From positions 186,001 to 250,000 of the forward strand of contig NZ_NPKR01000009.1 in the NCBI RefSeq assembly GCF_008329535.1: 64,000 nucleotides of DNA. Reading direction: 5' to 3'. The position numbers and the translations under genes are program-made. The notes under the pieces were generated by a model that made no database searches, had not been told where the DNA came from, and was given only the letters and a program-made list of their open reading frames with translations. This document shows, in pieces, positions 41,623 to 48,750 of the stretch. The stretch comes from Mycolicibacterium sp. P1-18. Lineage in GTDB: Bacteria; Actinomycetota; Actinomycetes; Mycobacteriales; Mycobacteriaceae. Position 1 is the stretch's first letter. Each line of letters begins with the position of its first letter.

Positions 41623-42057
41623 ATGACCGTAGTTCGTGGGGTGGCGGCGACCCTGATCGTGGCCGGTGTCTCGGTGGGGTTGGCGAGCCCGGCCTGGGCC
41701 GACGACTTCAGTGGCAGGTACGCGTTGAACCTGATTGGCGCCAGTGCTCATACGTCGTGGACGGCACGTACCAGCTGTCCCCCGTCGAGCCAATGCGTCG
41801 CACACGTCACCAGTTCCAGCGGATGGAGCGGCGACGCGCGGCTGGCAGGCGGCCGGTGGACGATGACGGTCGACCGACCGGACGGTCACAGCTGCCCGGA
41901 CGGCACGCGTGGCGCGGAGTTGCAGACGTGGTCCTGGGACGCGACCACCCTCGCCGGTCAGGTCAGTGGCGTCTCCGCCGAATCCGCGACCTGTCCGGTG
42001 GGCCCGGCAAACGCCTTCACCCTGAGCAAGTCGGCCGCGGGCGTCACACCCGTATAG
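41623..42057 (+). CDS. exported protein of unknown function
   Basis: The 144-aa product has a signal peptide (VVRGVAATLIVAGVSVGLASPAWA, cleaved before DDFSG) and four to five cysteines that could form disulfides (TSCPPSSQC, HSCPDG, TCPVGP). The compact domain resembles small mycobacterial secreted proteins with repeated W and G. ATG 41623 has ribosome site GGAGG at proper spacing; the adjacent ATG 41620 is too close. Confidence 0.75.
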   Translation: MTVVRGVAATLIVAGVSVGLASPAWADDFSGRYALNLIGASAHTSWTARTSCPPSSQCVAHVTSSSGWSGDARLAGGRWTMTVDRPDGHSCPDGTRGAELQTWSWDATTLAGQVSGVSAESATCPVGPANAFTLSKSAAGVTPV

Positions 42058-42063
42058 CCGTCG

Positions 42064-42696
42064 CTACGCGGGGCGCACGGCCCGGCCGATGACGCTCTCC
42101 GAGACGGGCATCGGCACCCAGGTGGGCAGTGTCCACTCGTGGCGTGCGGCGCGCACCTCGAAGCCCGCGCCGAGGATCGACCGTTCGGTGTCGCGGTGGG
42201 TGTGGCAGTTGCCCAGCAGGCGTGGCCAGACGGTCGCGTCGGCCAGCTTCTGCAACGTCGCCCGCGGCCCGTGGCTGGCGACGTGCTCGAAGTAGCGCAG
42301 CTCGCCGCCGGGCCGCAGCATCGAGAACACCTGCCGCAGAACGCCGTCGGGGTCCTCGACCGAGCACAGCACCAACGAGCAGACGACCGCGTCGAACGGC
42401 TCGTCGGCGTGAAACTCCTCGATCGTGTCGGTGGTGACCGTCACCGGCACCGACGCCGACCCCGCGGTCTGCGTGGCAATTGCCGCGAGCCGACGTTCCG
42501 GCTCCAGCGCGACCACCTCGGTGACCGTCGCCGGGTACAGCGCGAAGTTGGTGCCGGTGCCGGCGCCCACCTCGAGCACGCGCCCCGCGAGTCCGGCCAG
42601 GTTCTCGCGGCGCAGCCGCCGGACCGACTCCGGCTCGCGGCGGGTGACGTTCGACCACAGCCGCGCAAAGAACGGGTTGTCCACCAATTCCGCCAT
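42064..42696 (-). CDS. class I SAM-dependent methyltransferase (Rv1147-like)
   Basis: The 210-aa product has a Methyltransf_11 motif VLEVGAGTGTNF (about 40-51) and VVCSLVLCSVEDPDGVLRQ, with a FEH motif in HVASHGP, as in METTL7-like phospholipid or small-molecule methyltransferases. It follows the TetR gene by one base in the MmpL operon. From memory this matches Rv1147 next to mmpL13 in M. tuberculosis. It may modify a lipid carried by the transporter (inference). Confidence 0.87.
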   Translation of the reverse strand: MAELVDNPFFARLWSNVTRREPESVRRLRRENLAGLAGRVLEVGAGTGTNFALYPATVTEVVALEPERRLAAIATQTAGSASVPVTVTTDTIEEFHADEPFDAVVCSLVLCSVEDPDGVLRQVFSMLRPGGELRYFEHVASHGPRATLQKLADATVWPRLLGNCHTHRDTERSILGAGFEVRAARHEWTLPTWVPMPVSESVIGRAVRPA

Positions 42697-42697
42697 G

Positions 42698-43372
42698 TCA
42701 GTTCACCATTCCCATGATCTTCGCGACCGCCTCCGTCGGCGGCACGTCCAGCCCCAGCATGCCCGTCACGATGTGCCCGCAGCACGCGGACCGCATCACC
42801 CGGTCGGCGAACGCCTCGACGTCACCGAACGGCAGGTAGGGCCGCGAAATGGCAAGAGCGGCAACGCCGTGGGCCACCGTCCAGAGTTCCAGCGCGGCCA
42901 TGGTGGCGTCACCCGCCGGGTAGACGCCCTCGGCCATCAGCGATTCCACGGACGCCCGCATGTGCACGAAGGCCGAGCTGTTGAGCGTGACGTCGACGTC
43001 ACTGCCGGGTCTGCCCTCACCCATCGTGGCGATGCGGTACAGCTCGGGGTTCTGCATGGCGAAGCGCACGTAGGCCAACCCTTGGGCCCGCAGCCGGTCG
43101 ATCGTCGACGGCTGGTCGAGGGCCACCTGCTGCATCACCTGGTCCAACGCCTCGAAGTACCTGGCGCACACCGCATCCAGCAAAGCGTCCTTGTCGGCGA
43201 AGTGCAGGTAGATCGACGGTGGCGTGACGCCGACCCGAAGTGCCACCGAACGGATCGACACCGCCTTGGCGTGCCCGGTCTCCATCAGCAGGTCGGTGGT
43301 GGCGTCGAGGATCTCCTCACGGAGGTGCTCCCCGGACCCCCTGGCCGCCCGGCGACGCTTGAGCGGGGTCAC
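42698..43372 (-). CDS. TetR-family regulator
   Basis: The 224-aa product has an HTH (AVSIRSVALRVGVTPPSIYLHFADKDALLDAVC, about 38-72) and a TetR_C_33-like ligand domain. It lies between the MmpL gene (stop 43374) and the methyltransferase, one base from each, so all three are one operon. It likely represses the operon via the AT-rich repeat near 45725-45745. Confidence 0.9.
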   Translation of the reverse strand: MTPLKRRRAARGSGEHLREEILDATTDLLMETGHAKAVSIRSVALRVGVTPPSIYLHFADKDALLDAVCARYFEALDQVMQQVALDQPSTIDRLRAQGLAYVRFAMQNPELYRIATMGEGRPGSDVDVTLNSSAFVHMRASVESLMAEGVYPAGDATMAALELWTVAHGVAALAISRPYLPFGDVEAFADRVMRSACCGHIVTGMLGLDVPPTEAVAKIMGMVN

Positions 43373-43373
43373 G

Positions 43374-45698
43374 TCAGCGACCGTCCGCCGAGGCGACCAT
43401 GCCGCGATCCGACGTCGCCCGCGCCTCGTGGCCGTGGGCGGAACCCGATTCGCTGATGCCGATCCGTTGGTGCAGCCAGACGAGCGGCCGTGGCGCCCAC
43501 CAGTTCCAGCCGCCCATCACGTGCATGAACGCCGGCACCAGGACCATCCGGACGAGCGTGGCGTCGACCAGCACCGCCAGCGTCAGACCGACGCCGAACA
43601 TCCGCATGAACGACACCTCGGCGGCGATCAGCGCGGCGAACGATATCGACATCACCAGGGCGGCGGCGGTGATCACGCGGCCGGTGCGGGCCAGACCCAG
43701 GGCGACGGCCTCGTCGTTGTCGGCGCGCGCCGCGTGGATGGCCCGCAGGCCCGACGGCGTCGCGTCCCCGTTGGCCCTCGAGCTCAGCCAGTACTCCCGG
43801 ATCCGGGCGACCAGGAAGACCTCGTAGTCCATCGACAACCCGAAGGCGATGCAGAACAGCAGCACCGGCATGTTGGCGACCAGCGTTCCGGTCGGCGTGG
43901 TGCCCAGCGCGTTCAGATGACCGTCCTGGAAGATCCACACCAGCGCACCGAAGGCGGCCGTCAGCGAAAGGACGTTCAGCAGAACGGCTTTCAGCGGCAA
44001 GGTGACACTGCCGGTGAGCAGGAACAGCAGCCCGAAGGTGATGACGGCGATGAGCCCCAGCACCCACGGCAGCCGGGTGGTGATCGCCTGAACGCTGTCG
44101 CGGTTGATCTGCGCGACGCCACCCAGTTCGACGGCGCGGCCGCCCGGCCCGGCCACCCCGTGCAGAGCGTCGAGCTGCGTCTCGGAGGCGTCGGAGAACA
44201 GCGGCGCGGTGCTGCCGACGCTGAGGAAGGCGCTTCCCTCGGCCACCCCGGTGGCCGCCGACGGCGGACCGACCCTGGCGCCGCCGACGAAGGTGCCCGT
44301 CGGTGCCGAGACCGACGCCACGTCGGTCACCTTGGACAGGTCGGCGGCGTACCGTCCGAGCGCGTCCGGGGCGAGCCCGGCGGCATCGGGGACGACGACG
44401 GTGACCGTGGTCGACGAGTCGTCGGCGAAGTCGTCGCGCAATTGGTCGCCCACCTGGTGCGCGGACGCCGACGTGGGCAGCACCCGGTCGTCGGGAAAGC
44501 CCCACCGGACGCTGAGGAACGGAGCGCCGAGCGCCAGCAGCAGCACCACCACGGCCAACCCGACGGGGATCGCGTGGCGCATGACCGCCTTGGAGGAGCG
44601 GTACCAGAAGATCTGGTCGACGGGTTTCGCCGCGGGCTCGGTCCGGCCGGTCAGCCGTCGCAGGGGGCGGCGGACGTCGAGGCCGTCGAGCCGGTCGCCG
44701 AGCAGCCAGATGGCCGCGGGGGTGACGACCACCGCGGCGGCGGCGGCGAACGCGACCGTGGCGACGCCCGAGTAGGCGAAGGACTTCAGGAAGTACATGG
44801 GGAACAACAGCATCGCGGCCATCGACAGCGCGACCGTGGTGGCGGAGAACAGCACGGTTCGGCCGGCCGTCGCCATGGTCCGGATCAGGGCCTGGTCACG
44901 CGGGACGCCGTCGGCGAGCTCGTCGCGGTACCGGCTGAGGATGAGAAGCGTGTAGTCGATCGCCAGCGCCAGCCCCAGGGCCGTCGACAGGTTGAGGGCG
45001 AAGATCGACACGTCGGTGCCGAGCGTGATGAGCCGCAGGACCGACATCGACCCCACGATGGCCAGGCCGCCGACGAGCATCGGCAGGGCGGCGGCGACCA
45101 GCCCGCCGAACACCCACACCATCACCAGGAAGCTCAGCGGGATGGCGATCGACTCCATGAGGAGCAGGTCGCGTTCGGTCTGCGCGGTGATCTGCGCGTT
45201 GACCATCGCGAGGCCACCGGAGCGCACGGTGACGCCGTCACGGTCCTGGGTGACGGCGTCGGACAGTTCCTTCGCGTACTTCTGGGCGTCGTTCTCACCG
45301 CCGGTGATGCCGGCGACGATCAGCCCGGAGGTGCCGTCCCTGCTGGTGAGTTCCGCGGCGGCGGCCGGGGGCACGGTCCATGCGGAGGTGACGTCGGCGA
45401 CGTGCGGCGACTGCTTCAGCCGGGCGAGGACGTCGTCGGCGACCGTGGTCGCGGTCGGACTTCGGATGCCGTCCGGCGCGGTCACGGTGAGGAGCATCTG
45501 CATGTCGCCCTGCCCGAACTTGTCGGTGAGCAGCCGACCGGCCTGGGACGACTCTGCGTTCGGGTCCTGGAAGCCGCCAGCCGAGAGGCTCTTGGCCACC
45601 GGGATGCCGAAGATCGCGGCGGCGACCATCACCAGCGCGGCGACGGCCAGGATGCGGCGCGGCGCGGCGATCGCCGAGCGTGCGATTGCCTGCAGCAC
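43374..45698 (-). CDS. MmpL/RND-family transporter, intact MmpL13-like
   Basis: The 774-aa product has twelve hydrophobic helices in two RND halves, each with the proton-relay Asp-Tyr: AIDYTLLILSRYRDE and SMDYEVFLVARIRE. Periplasmic loops are between helices 1-2 and 7-8. In M. tuberculosis the corresponding gene is split as mmpL13a/mmpL13b (from memory), while this copy is one uninterrupted frame. Substrates are likely lipids or drugs. Start GTG 45698 has ribosome site GGGAAGGGG. Confidence 0.92.
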   Translation of the reverse strand: MLQAIARSAIAAPRRILAVAALVMVAAAIFGIPVAKSLSAGGFQDPNAESSQAGRLLTDKFGQGDMQMLLTVTAPDGIRSPTATTVADDVLARLKQSPHVADVTSAWTVPPAAAAELTSRDGTSGLIVAGITGGENDAQKYAKELSDAVTQDRDGVTVRSGGLAMVNAQITAQTERDLLLMESIAIPLSFLVMVWVFGGLVAAALPMLVGGLAIVGSMSVLRLITLGTDVSIFALNLSTALGLALAIDYTLLILSRYRDELADGVPRDQALIRTMATAGRTVLFSATTVALSMAAMLLFPMYFLKSFAYSGVATVAFAAAAAVVVTPAAIWLLGDRLDGLDVRRPLRRLTGRTEPAAKPVDQIFWYRSSKAVMRHAIPVGLAVVVLLLALGAPFLSVRWGFPDDRVLPTSASAHQVGDQLRDDFADDSSTTVTVVVPDAAGLAPDALGRYAADLSKVTDVASVSAPTGTFVGGARVGPPSAATGVAEGSAFLSVGSTAPLFSDASETQLDALHGVAGPGGRAVELGGVAQINRDSVQAITTRLPWVLGLIAVITFGLLFLLTGSVTLPLKAVLLNVLSLTAAFGALVWIFQDGHLNALGTTPTGTLVANMPVLLFCIAFGLSMDYEVFLVARIREYWLSSRANGDATPSGLRAIHAARADNDEAVALGLARTGRVITAAALVMSISFAALIAAEVSFMRMFGVGLTLAVLVDATLVRMVLVPAFMHVMGGWNWWAPRPLVWLHQRIGISESGSAHGHEARATSDRGMVASADGR

Positions 45699-45724
45699 GT
45701 GAACCCCTTCCCGAAGTACCGGCG

Positions 45725-45745
45725 GTAACTTATCAACGTTAACTT
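45725..45745. promoter_or_regulatory. AT-rich repeat upstream of MmpL operon, candidate TetR operator
   Basis: TAACTTATCAACGTTAACTT contains repeated AACTT and GTTAAC elements in an otherwise GC-rich area, 27-47 bp upstream of the MmpL start codon. Regulation by the operon's TetR is inferred. Confidence 0.4.
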
Positions 45746-45819
45746 GAATTGGTCAACGCCTCTCCCCATGGCACGACGGGGGCGCGCGGATCGTTCAACC
45801 CACCCCTAGGGTGGTCGCC

Positions 45820-46362
45820 ATGGCGACGACCGACGTGCTCAAACGGCGCAGGACCTCCTCGTCCCCGGCCGACGTCGGCCTCCTCATCCTGCGGATCGCC
45901 GTGGCCGCGACGGCGCTGCACGCCGGCATCCTCAAGGCGGTCGACTTCACCAGCACCACGCAGTTCATGGCGAACGCCGGCTGGCGGTCGCCCACCTTCG
46001 CCGCGTACCTGGTGACGGCCACCGAGATCGCCGGCGGCGCCGCGCTGCTGCTGGGTTTGCTGACACCGTTGGCCGCGTGCGGCATCCTCGCGGCCATGCT
46101 CGACGCCTGGGCGGCCAACGTGTCCGGCGCAGCCGTCTGGTCGGATCCCTTCAACGTGCCGTTCCTGATGGCGTTTGCCGCAGCGGCCCTGATCCTCGTC
46201 GGGGCTGGCGGCCATTCCGTGGACGCCCGGGTGTTCGGCCGGCCGACGTGGCCGGCGGCCGTGACCATCCCGTCGTTCCTGGTCGCAGTGGCTGCGGCGG
46301 TTGCGACCTGGGTCCTGCTGAACGGCGTCAACCCCCTGCACCTCAGCACGCCGGCGGCCTAG
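45820..46362 (+). CDS. DoxX-family membrane protein
   Basis: The 180-aa product has four helices and DoxX features (LLILRIAVAATALHAGILKAVDF and a second GGAALLLGLLTPLAACG). The ATG at 45820 is preceded by TAGGGT (45807-45812) and 7 nt, so a leaderless start is predicted. GTG 45811 lies within that hexamer. DoxX proteins are linked to redox/thiol stress in mycobacteria, sometimes in complexes with SodA and SseA. Confidence 0.82.
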   Translation: MATTDVLKRRRTSSSPADVGLLILRIAVAATALHAGILKAVDFTSTTQFMANAGWRSPTFAAYLVTATEIAGGAALLLGLLTPLAACGILAAMLDAWAANVSGAAVWSDPFNVPFLMAFAAAALILVGAGGHSVDARVFGRPTWPAAVTIPSFLVAVAAAVATWVLLNGVNPLHLSTPAA

Positions 46363-46433
46363 AACCCTACTTCGAGGTAAGAATTGCCAGGGTTTTCCGA
46401 ATCGTGACTCAAAGAACTCTTAAAGGTGATGGT

Positions 46434-46446
46434 TACTGTCCAGTAC
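46434..46446 (+). promoter_or_regulatory. leaderless -10 for small ORF 1
   Basis: TACTGT (46434-46439) is followed by 7 nt, then ATG 46447. The same hexamer and spacing are kept at copy 2, while the bases just upstream of the hexamer have diverged. No -35 consensus is seen. Confidence 0.55.
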
Positions 46447-46569
46447 ATGTGGATCGACGACACCAGCGCAGATGTCATCAAGGTTGACTTCGAGGCCTTC
46501 TACCACGGGGACTTCCTCGTTGAGGGTGACTGCTCCGAGCAGTTCCCCGACCTCGCCCAAGCCGTCTGA
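46447..46569 (+). CDS. 40-aa small acidic protein, copy 1
   Basis: The product begins MWIDDTSADVIKVDFEAFYH and ends with EGDCSEQFPDLAQAV. It is soluble, acidic and has no signal peptide. It shares 33 of 40 residues with copy 2. Of 17 base differences, 10 are at third codon positions, 4 at first and 3 at second, which is the pattern of purifying selection on this frame. The opposite-strand ORF is in register with it and would carry the changes at its first positions, so it is rejected. Cys29 in this copy is Thr in copy 2. An in-frame upstream ATG (46429) is not shared by copy 2. I do not recognise the family. Confidence 0.7.
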   Translation: MWIDDTSADVIKVDFEAFYHGDFLVEGDCSEQFPDLAQAV

Positions 46570-46573
46570 CCGG

Positions 46574-46589
46574 CGCACCTTCGGGTGCG
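46574..46589 (+). terminator. UUCG-tetraloop hairpin after small ORF 1
   Basis: CGCACC-TTCG-GGTGCG, 4 nt after the stop, folds into a 6-bp stem with an exceptionally stable UUCG loop. It may protect the 3' end or act in early termination. It is not conserved in copy 2. Confidence 0.5.
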
Positions 46590-46620
46590 TTACCGGGACG
46601 GTTCTGCCCTCGGGCAGCCA

Positions 46621-46648
46621 AAGCCGCCGACGTGACCGTCGGCGGCTT
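46621..46648 (+). terminator. terminator of small-ORF unit 1
   Basis: AAGCCGCCGAC (46621-46631) pairs with GTCGGCGGCTT (46638-46648), 11 bp with a 6-nt loop, then CTTGCGTT. Confidence 0.8.
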
Positions 46649-46751
46649 CTTGCGTTCAGGTCCGGGACGCCGTGGGCAACACACCTACCAACCGGTAACA
46701 ATTGCCACCATTTTCAGAATCCAGGCTCAGAGTTCTCATAATCACCGAAGT

Positions 46752-46764
46752 TACTGTTCAGTAC
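46752..46764 (+). promoter_or_regulatory. leaderless -10 for small ORF 2
   Basis: TACTGT (46752-46757) with 7 nt to ATG 46765, identical to the arrangement in copy 1. Confidence 0.55.
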
Positions 46765-46887
46765 ATGTGGATCGACGAGAGCAACGCCAACGTCATCAAG
46801 GTTGATTTCGAGGCCCTCTACCACGGGGACTTCCTCGTCGAGGGAGACACTGCGGAGCAGTTTCCGGACCTCGCCCAAGCCGTCTGA
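46765..46887 (+). CDS. 40-aa small acidic protein, copy 2
   Basis: The product begins MWIDESNANVIKVDFEALYH and ends EGDTAEQFPDLAQAV. The conserved core VIKVDFEA-YHGDFLVEGD and tail EQFPDLAQAV suggest a compact fold or a binding peptide. It lies between DoxX and the convergent nitronate monooxygenase. In-frame codons upstream are open to 46702 (ATG), but conservation with copy 1 fades at the -10, so ATG 46765 is preferred. Confidence 0.7.
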   Translation: MWIDESNANVIKVDFEALYHGDFLVEGDTAEQFPDLAQAV

Positions 46888-46914
46888 GAAGACGCACACC
46901 GGACCGATACGCGA

Positions 46915-46944
46915 AGAGCCGCCGACCCCTGGGTCGGCGGCTCT
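46915..46944. terminator. terminator of small-ORF unit 2, shared with nitronate monooxygenase
   Basis: AGAGCCGCCGACCC (46915-46928) pairs perfectly with GGGTCGGCGGCTCT (46931-46944). It lies between convergent stops (46887 and 46958) and can end both transcripts. Confidence 0.85.
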
Positions 46945-46957
46945 CGTGCGTCCAGGG

Positions 46958-47953
46958 TCAGGCGCTGACCGCGGCGGCTGCACCCACCATGCCGCCCAGC
47001 CGTGCGGTGATGATGTCCTCGGCCTCGCCCACGATGCGGGAGATCAACTCGTCGCACGTCGGGATGTCGTCGATCAGACCCATCACCGTGCCCACCGTCC
47101 AGATGCCCGCGTCCAGATCGCCGTCGTCGAAGACCTTGCGCCCACGGACGCCGGCCACCAGATCCTTCACGTCCTCGAATCGACCACCACCGGCGAGGAT
47201 GTCCACCACCTCGCGTGACACCACGTTGCTCGCCACCCGTGCGGTGTTGTGCAAGGTGCGGAAGATCAACTCGGTGCCACGCTCGTCGCCGGCGACGATC
47301 GCATCCTTCACGTTCTGGTGGATGCAGGACTCGACGGTGCACATGAACCGCGTGCCCATGTTGACCCCGTCGGCGCCCAACGCCAACGCCGCGACCAGAC
47401 CGCGGGCGTCACCGAAACCACCCGAGGCGATCATCGGAATCTCGATCTGCGTGGCCGCCGCCGGGATGAGCACCAGCCCCGGGACGTCGTCCTCGCCCGG
47501 ATGACCGGCGCACTCGAAGCCGTCGATGCTGATGCCGTCGACGCCGAGCCCCTGGGCCTTGACCGCGTGCCGGACCGAGGTGCACTTGTGCAGCACCTTG
47601 ATGCCGTGGTCGTGGAACATCGGTAGGTGCGGCGCCGGGTTCGACCCGGCGGTCTCCACGATCTTGACGCCCTCGTCGACGATGACCTGGCGGTACTCGT
47701 CGTACGGCGGCGGGTTGATGCTGGGCAGGATCGTCAGGTTCACCCCGAACGGCTTGTCGGTCAGCTCGCGGGTCTTCGCGATCTCGCGCGCCAGGTCCGC
47801 CGGCGTGGGTTGGGTCAGCGCGGTGATGAACCCCAGCCCGCCCGCATTGGCCACGGCGGCAACGAGTTCCGCACGGCCGACCCACTGCATCCCACCCTGG
47901 GCGATCGGGTGCTCGACGCCGAACACCTCGGTGAACTTCGTCGTGATCGTCAC
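46958..47953 (-). CDS. nitronate monooxygenase (NPD family, FMN)
   Basis: The 331-aa TIM-barrel FMN protein starts VFGVEHPIAQGGMQWVGRAELVAAVANAGGLGF, and has GHPGEDD and PMIASGGFGDARGLVAALALGADGV as in the nitronate monooxygenase/2-nitropropane dioxygenase family. Family members detoxify propionate-3-nitronate; some act on acyl-CoA derivatives. It overlaps the SDR stop by 4 bp, so it is coupled with a lipid-type dehydrogenase and may work on fatty acid intermediates. Confidence 0.88.
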   Translation of the reverse strand: MTITTKFTEVFGVEHPIAQGGMQWVGRAELVAAVANAGGLGFITALTQPTPADLAREIAKTRELTDKPFGVNLTILPSINPPPYDEYRQVIVDEGVKIVETAGSNPAPHLPMFHDHGIKVLHKCTSVRHAVKAQGLGVDGISIDGFECAGHPGEDDVPGLVLIPAAATQIEIPMIASGGFGDARGLVAALALGADGVNMGTRFMCTVESCIHQNVKDAIVAGDERGTELIFRTLHNTARVASNVVSREVVDILAGGGRFEDVKDLVAGVRGRKVFDDGDLDAGIWTVGTVMGLIDDIPTCDELISRIVGEAEDIITARLGGMVGAAAAVSA

Positions 47954-48702
47954 CGGGGAGCCATCCGGATGGCCCCGTCCAACCGGATCACCTCACCGTT
48001 GAGCATCGGGTTCTCCACGATGTGCTGCGCGAGCGCGCCGTACTCGTCGGGATCGCCGAGGCGGGCGGGATGCGGCACCTGCTGACCAAGGGAGCGCTGC
48101 GCCTCCTCGGGCAGCGAGCCCAGCAGCGGCGTCTTGAACAGCCCGGGCGCGATGGTGCAGACGCGGATCAGTTCGCGGGACAGGTCGCGGGCGATCGGCA
48201 GGGTCATGCCGACCACGCCACCCTTGGACGCCGAGTACGCCGCCTGGCCGATCTGACCGTCGAAGGCGGCCACCGACGCGGTGTTGACGATCACGCCGCG
48301 CTCCTCGCCAAGGGGTTCGGTCTTGGCGATCCGCTCCGCGGCCAACCGGATCACGTTGAACGTGCCGATCAGGTTGACCTCGACGACCTTGCGGAACCCG
48401 TCGAGCGGGAACGGGCCGTTCTTGCTCACCGTCTTGACCGCGTTGCCGATGCCGGCGCAGTTGACGTTGATGCGCAACGGACCCATCGACTCGGCGACGT
48501 CGAGCGCTTTCGCGACGGCGTCCTCGTCGGTCACGTTGGCGGTGACGAACTTGGCGCGCTCACCCAGTTCGGCGACCACCTCTTCACCCTTGAGGTCGAT
48601 GACCACGACGCTGCCGCCGGCGTCCAGCAGTCGCTTCACGGTGGCCAGGCCCAGGCCCGACGCACCTCCCGTGACGACCGCTACCGAGTCCTTGATCTGC
48701 AC
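47950..48702 (-). CDS. short-chain dehydrogenase, 3-hydroxyacyl-CoA type (Rv1144-like)
   Basis: The 250-aa SDR has TGGASGLG (11-18), NCAG in VNCAGIGN, and a Ser-Tyr-Lys triad in NTASVAAFDGQIGQAAYSASKGG. It resembles HSD17B10-type 3-hydroxy-2-methylacyl-CoA dehydrogenases. Order next to mcr matches Rv1144-Rv1143. The GTG start (48702) has GAAGGG upstream, and a palindrome lies at the predicted +1. Confidence 0.9.
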   Translation of the reverse strand: MQIKDSVAVVTGGASGLGLATVKRLLDAGGSVVVIDLKGEEVVAELGERAKFVTANVTDEDAVAKALDVAESMGPLRINVNCAGIGNAVKTVSKNGPFPLDGFRKVVEVNLIGTFNVIRLAAERIAKTEPLGEERGVIVNTASVAAFDGQIGQAAYSASKGGVVGMTLPIARDLSRELIRVCTIAPGLFKTPLLGSLPEEAQRSLGQQVPHPARLGDPDEYGALAQHIVENPMLNGEVIRLDGAIRMAPR

Positions 48703-48724
48703 TGATCGGTTCCCTTCGTTGGTT

Positions 48725-48750
48725 CAACCTACTGGTTGGTTGGGACTATA
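48725..48750 (-). promoter_or_regulatory. promoter with palindromic operator, SDR/monooxygenase operon
   Basis: TATAGT at 48750-48745 (minus strand) predicts +1 near 48738, exactly at the palindrome CAACC-TACT-GGTTG (48725-48738). A very similar sequence (17 of 20 bases) is found at 60924-60943 upstream of the thiolase operon, suggesting a shared regulator. Confidence 0.55.

Larger units (their letters stand above)
46382..46569 (+). repeat. tandem-duplicated transcription unit, copy 1
   Basis: This 188-bp segment aligns without gaps to 46700-46887 (offset 318 bp). It covers 65 bp of promoter and the whole 40-codon ORF plus stop. By eye, 45 of 65 upstream bases and 106 of 123 coding bases are identical. 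Confidence 0.9.
46700..46887 (+). repeat. tandem-duplicated transcription unit, copy 2
   Basis: Gapless counterpart of 46382-46569. The 3' regions also share a similar hairpin built from GCCGCCGAC/GTCGGCGGC, so the duplication originally included the terminator. Confidence 0.9.

Noticed and set aside
43224..45728. 834-codon plus-strand frame opposite the MmpL gene
   Set aside because: Composition is of a shadow frame (Arg/Gly/Glu/Gln) and the minus-strand MmpL has clear RND motifs.
46420..46983. Minus-strand ORFs over both small-ORF units, also similar to each other
   Set aside because: They are in exact register with the plus frame, so they inherit its similarity. Changes fall on their first codon position, which does not fit coding.
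48725..48738. KstR box in front of the SDR gene
   Set aside because: The palindrome is AACC-N4-GGTT; KstR requires AAC-N2-GTT with outer T/A.
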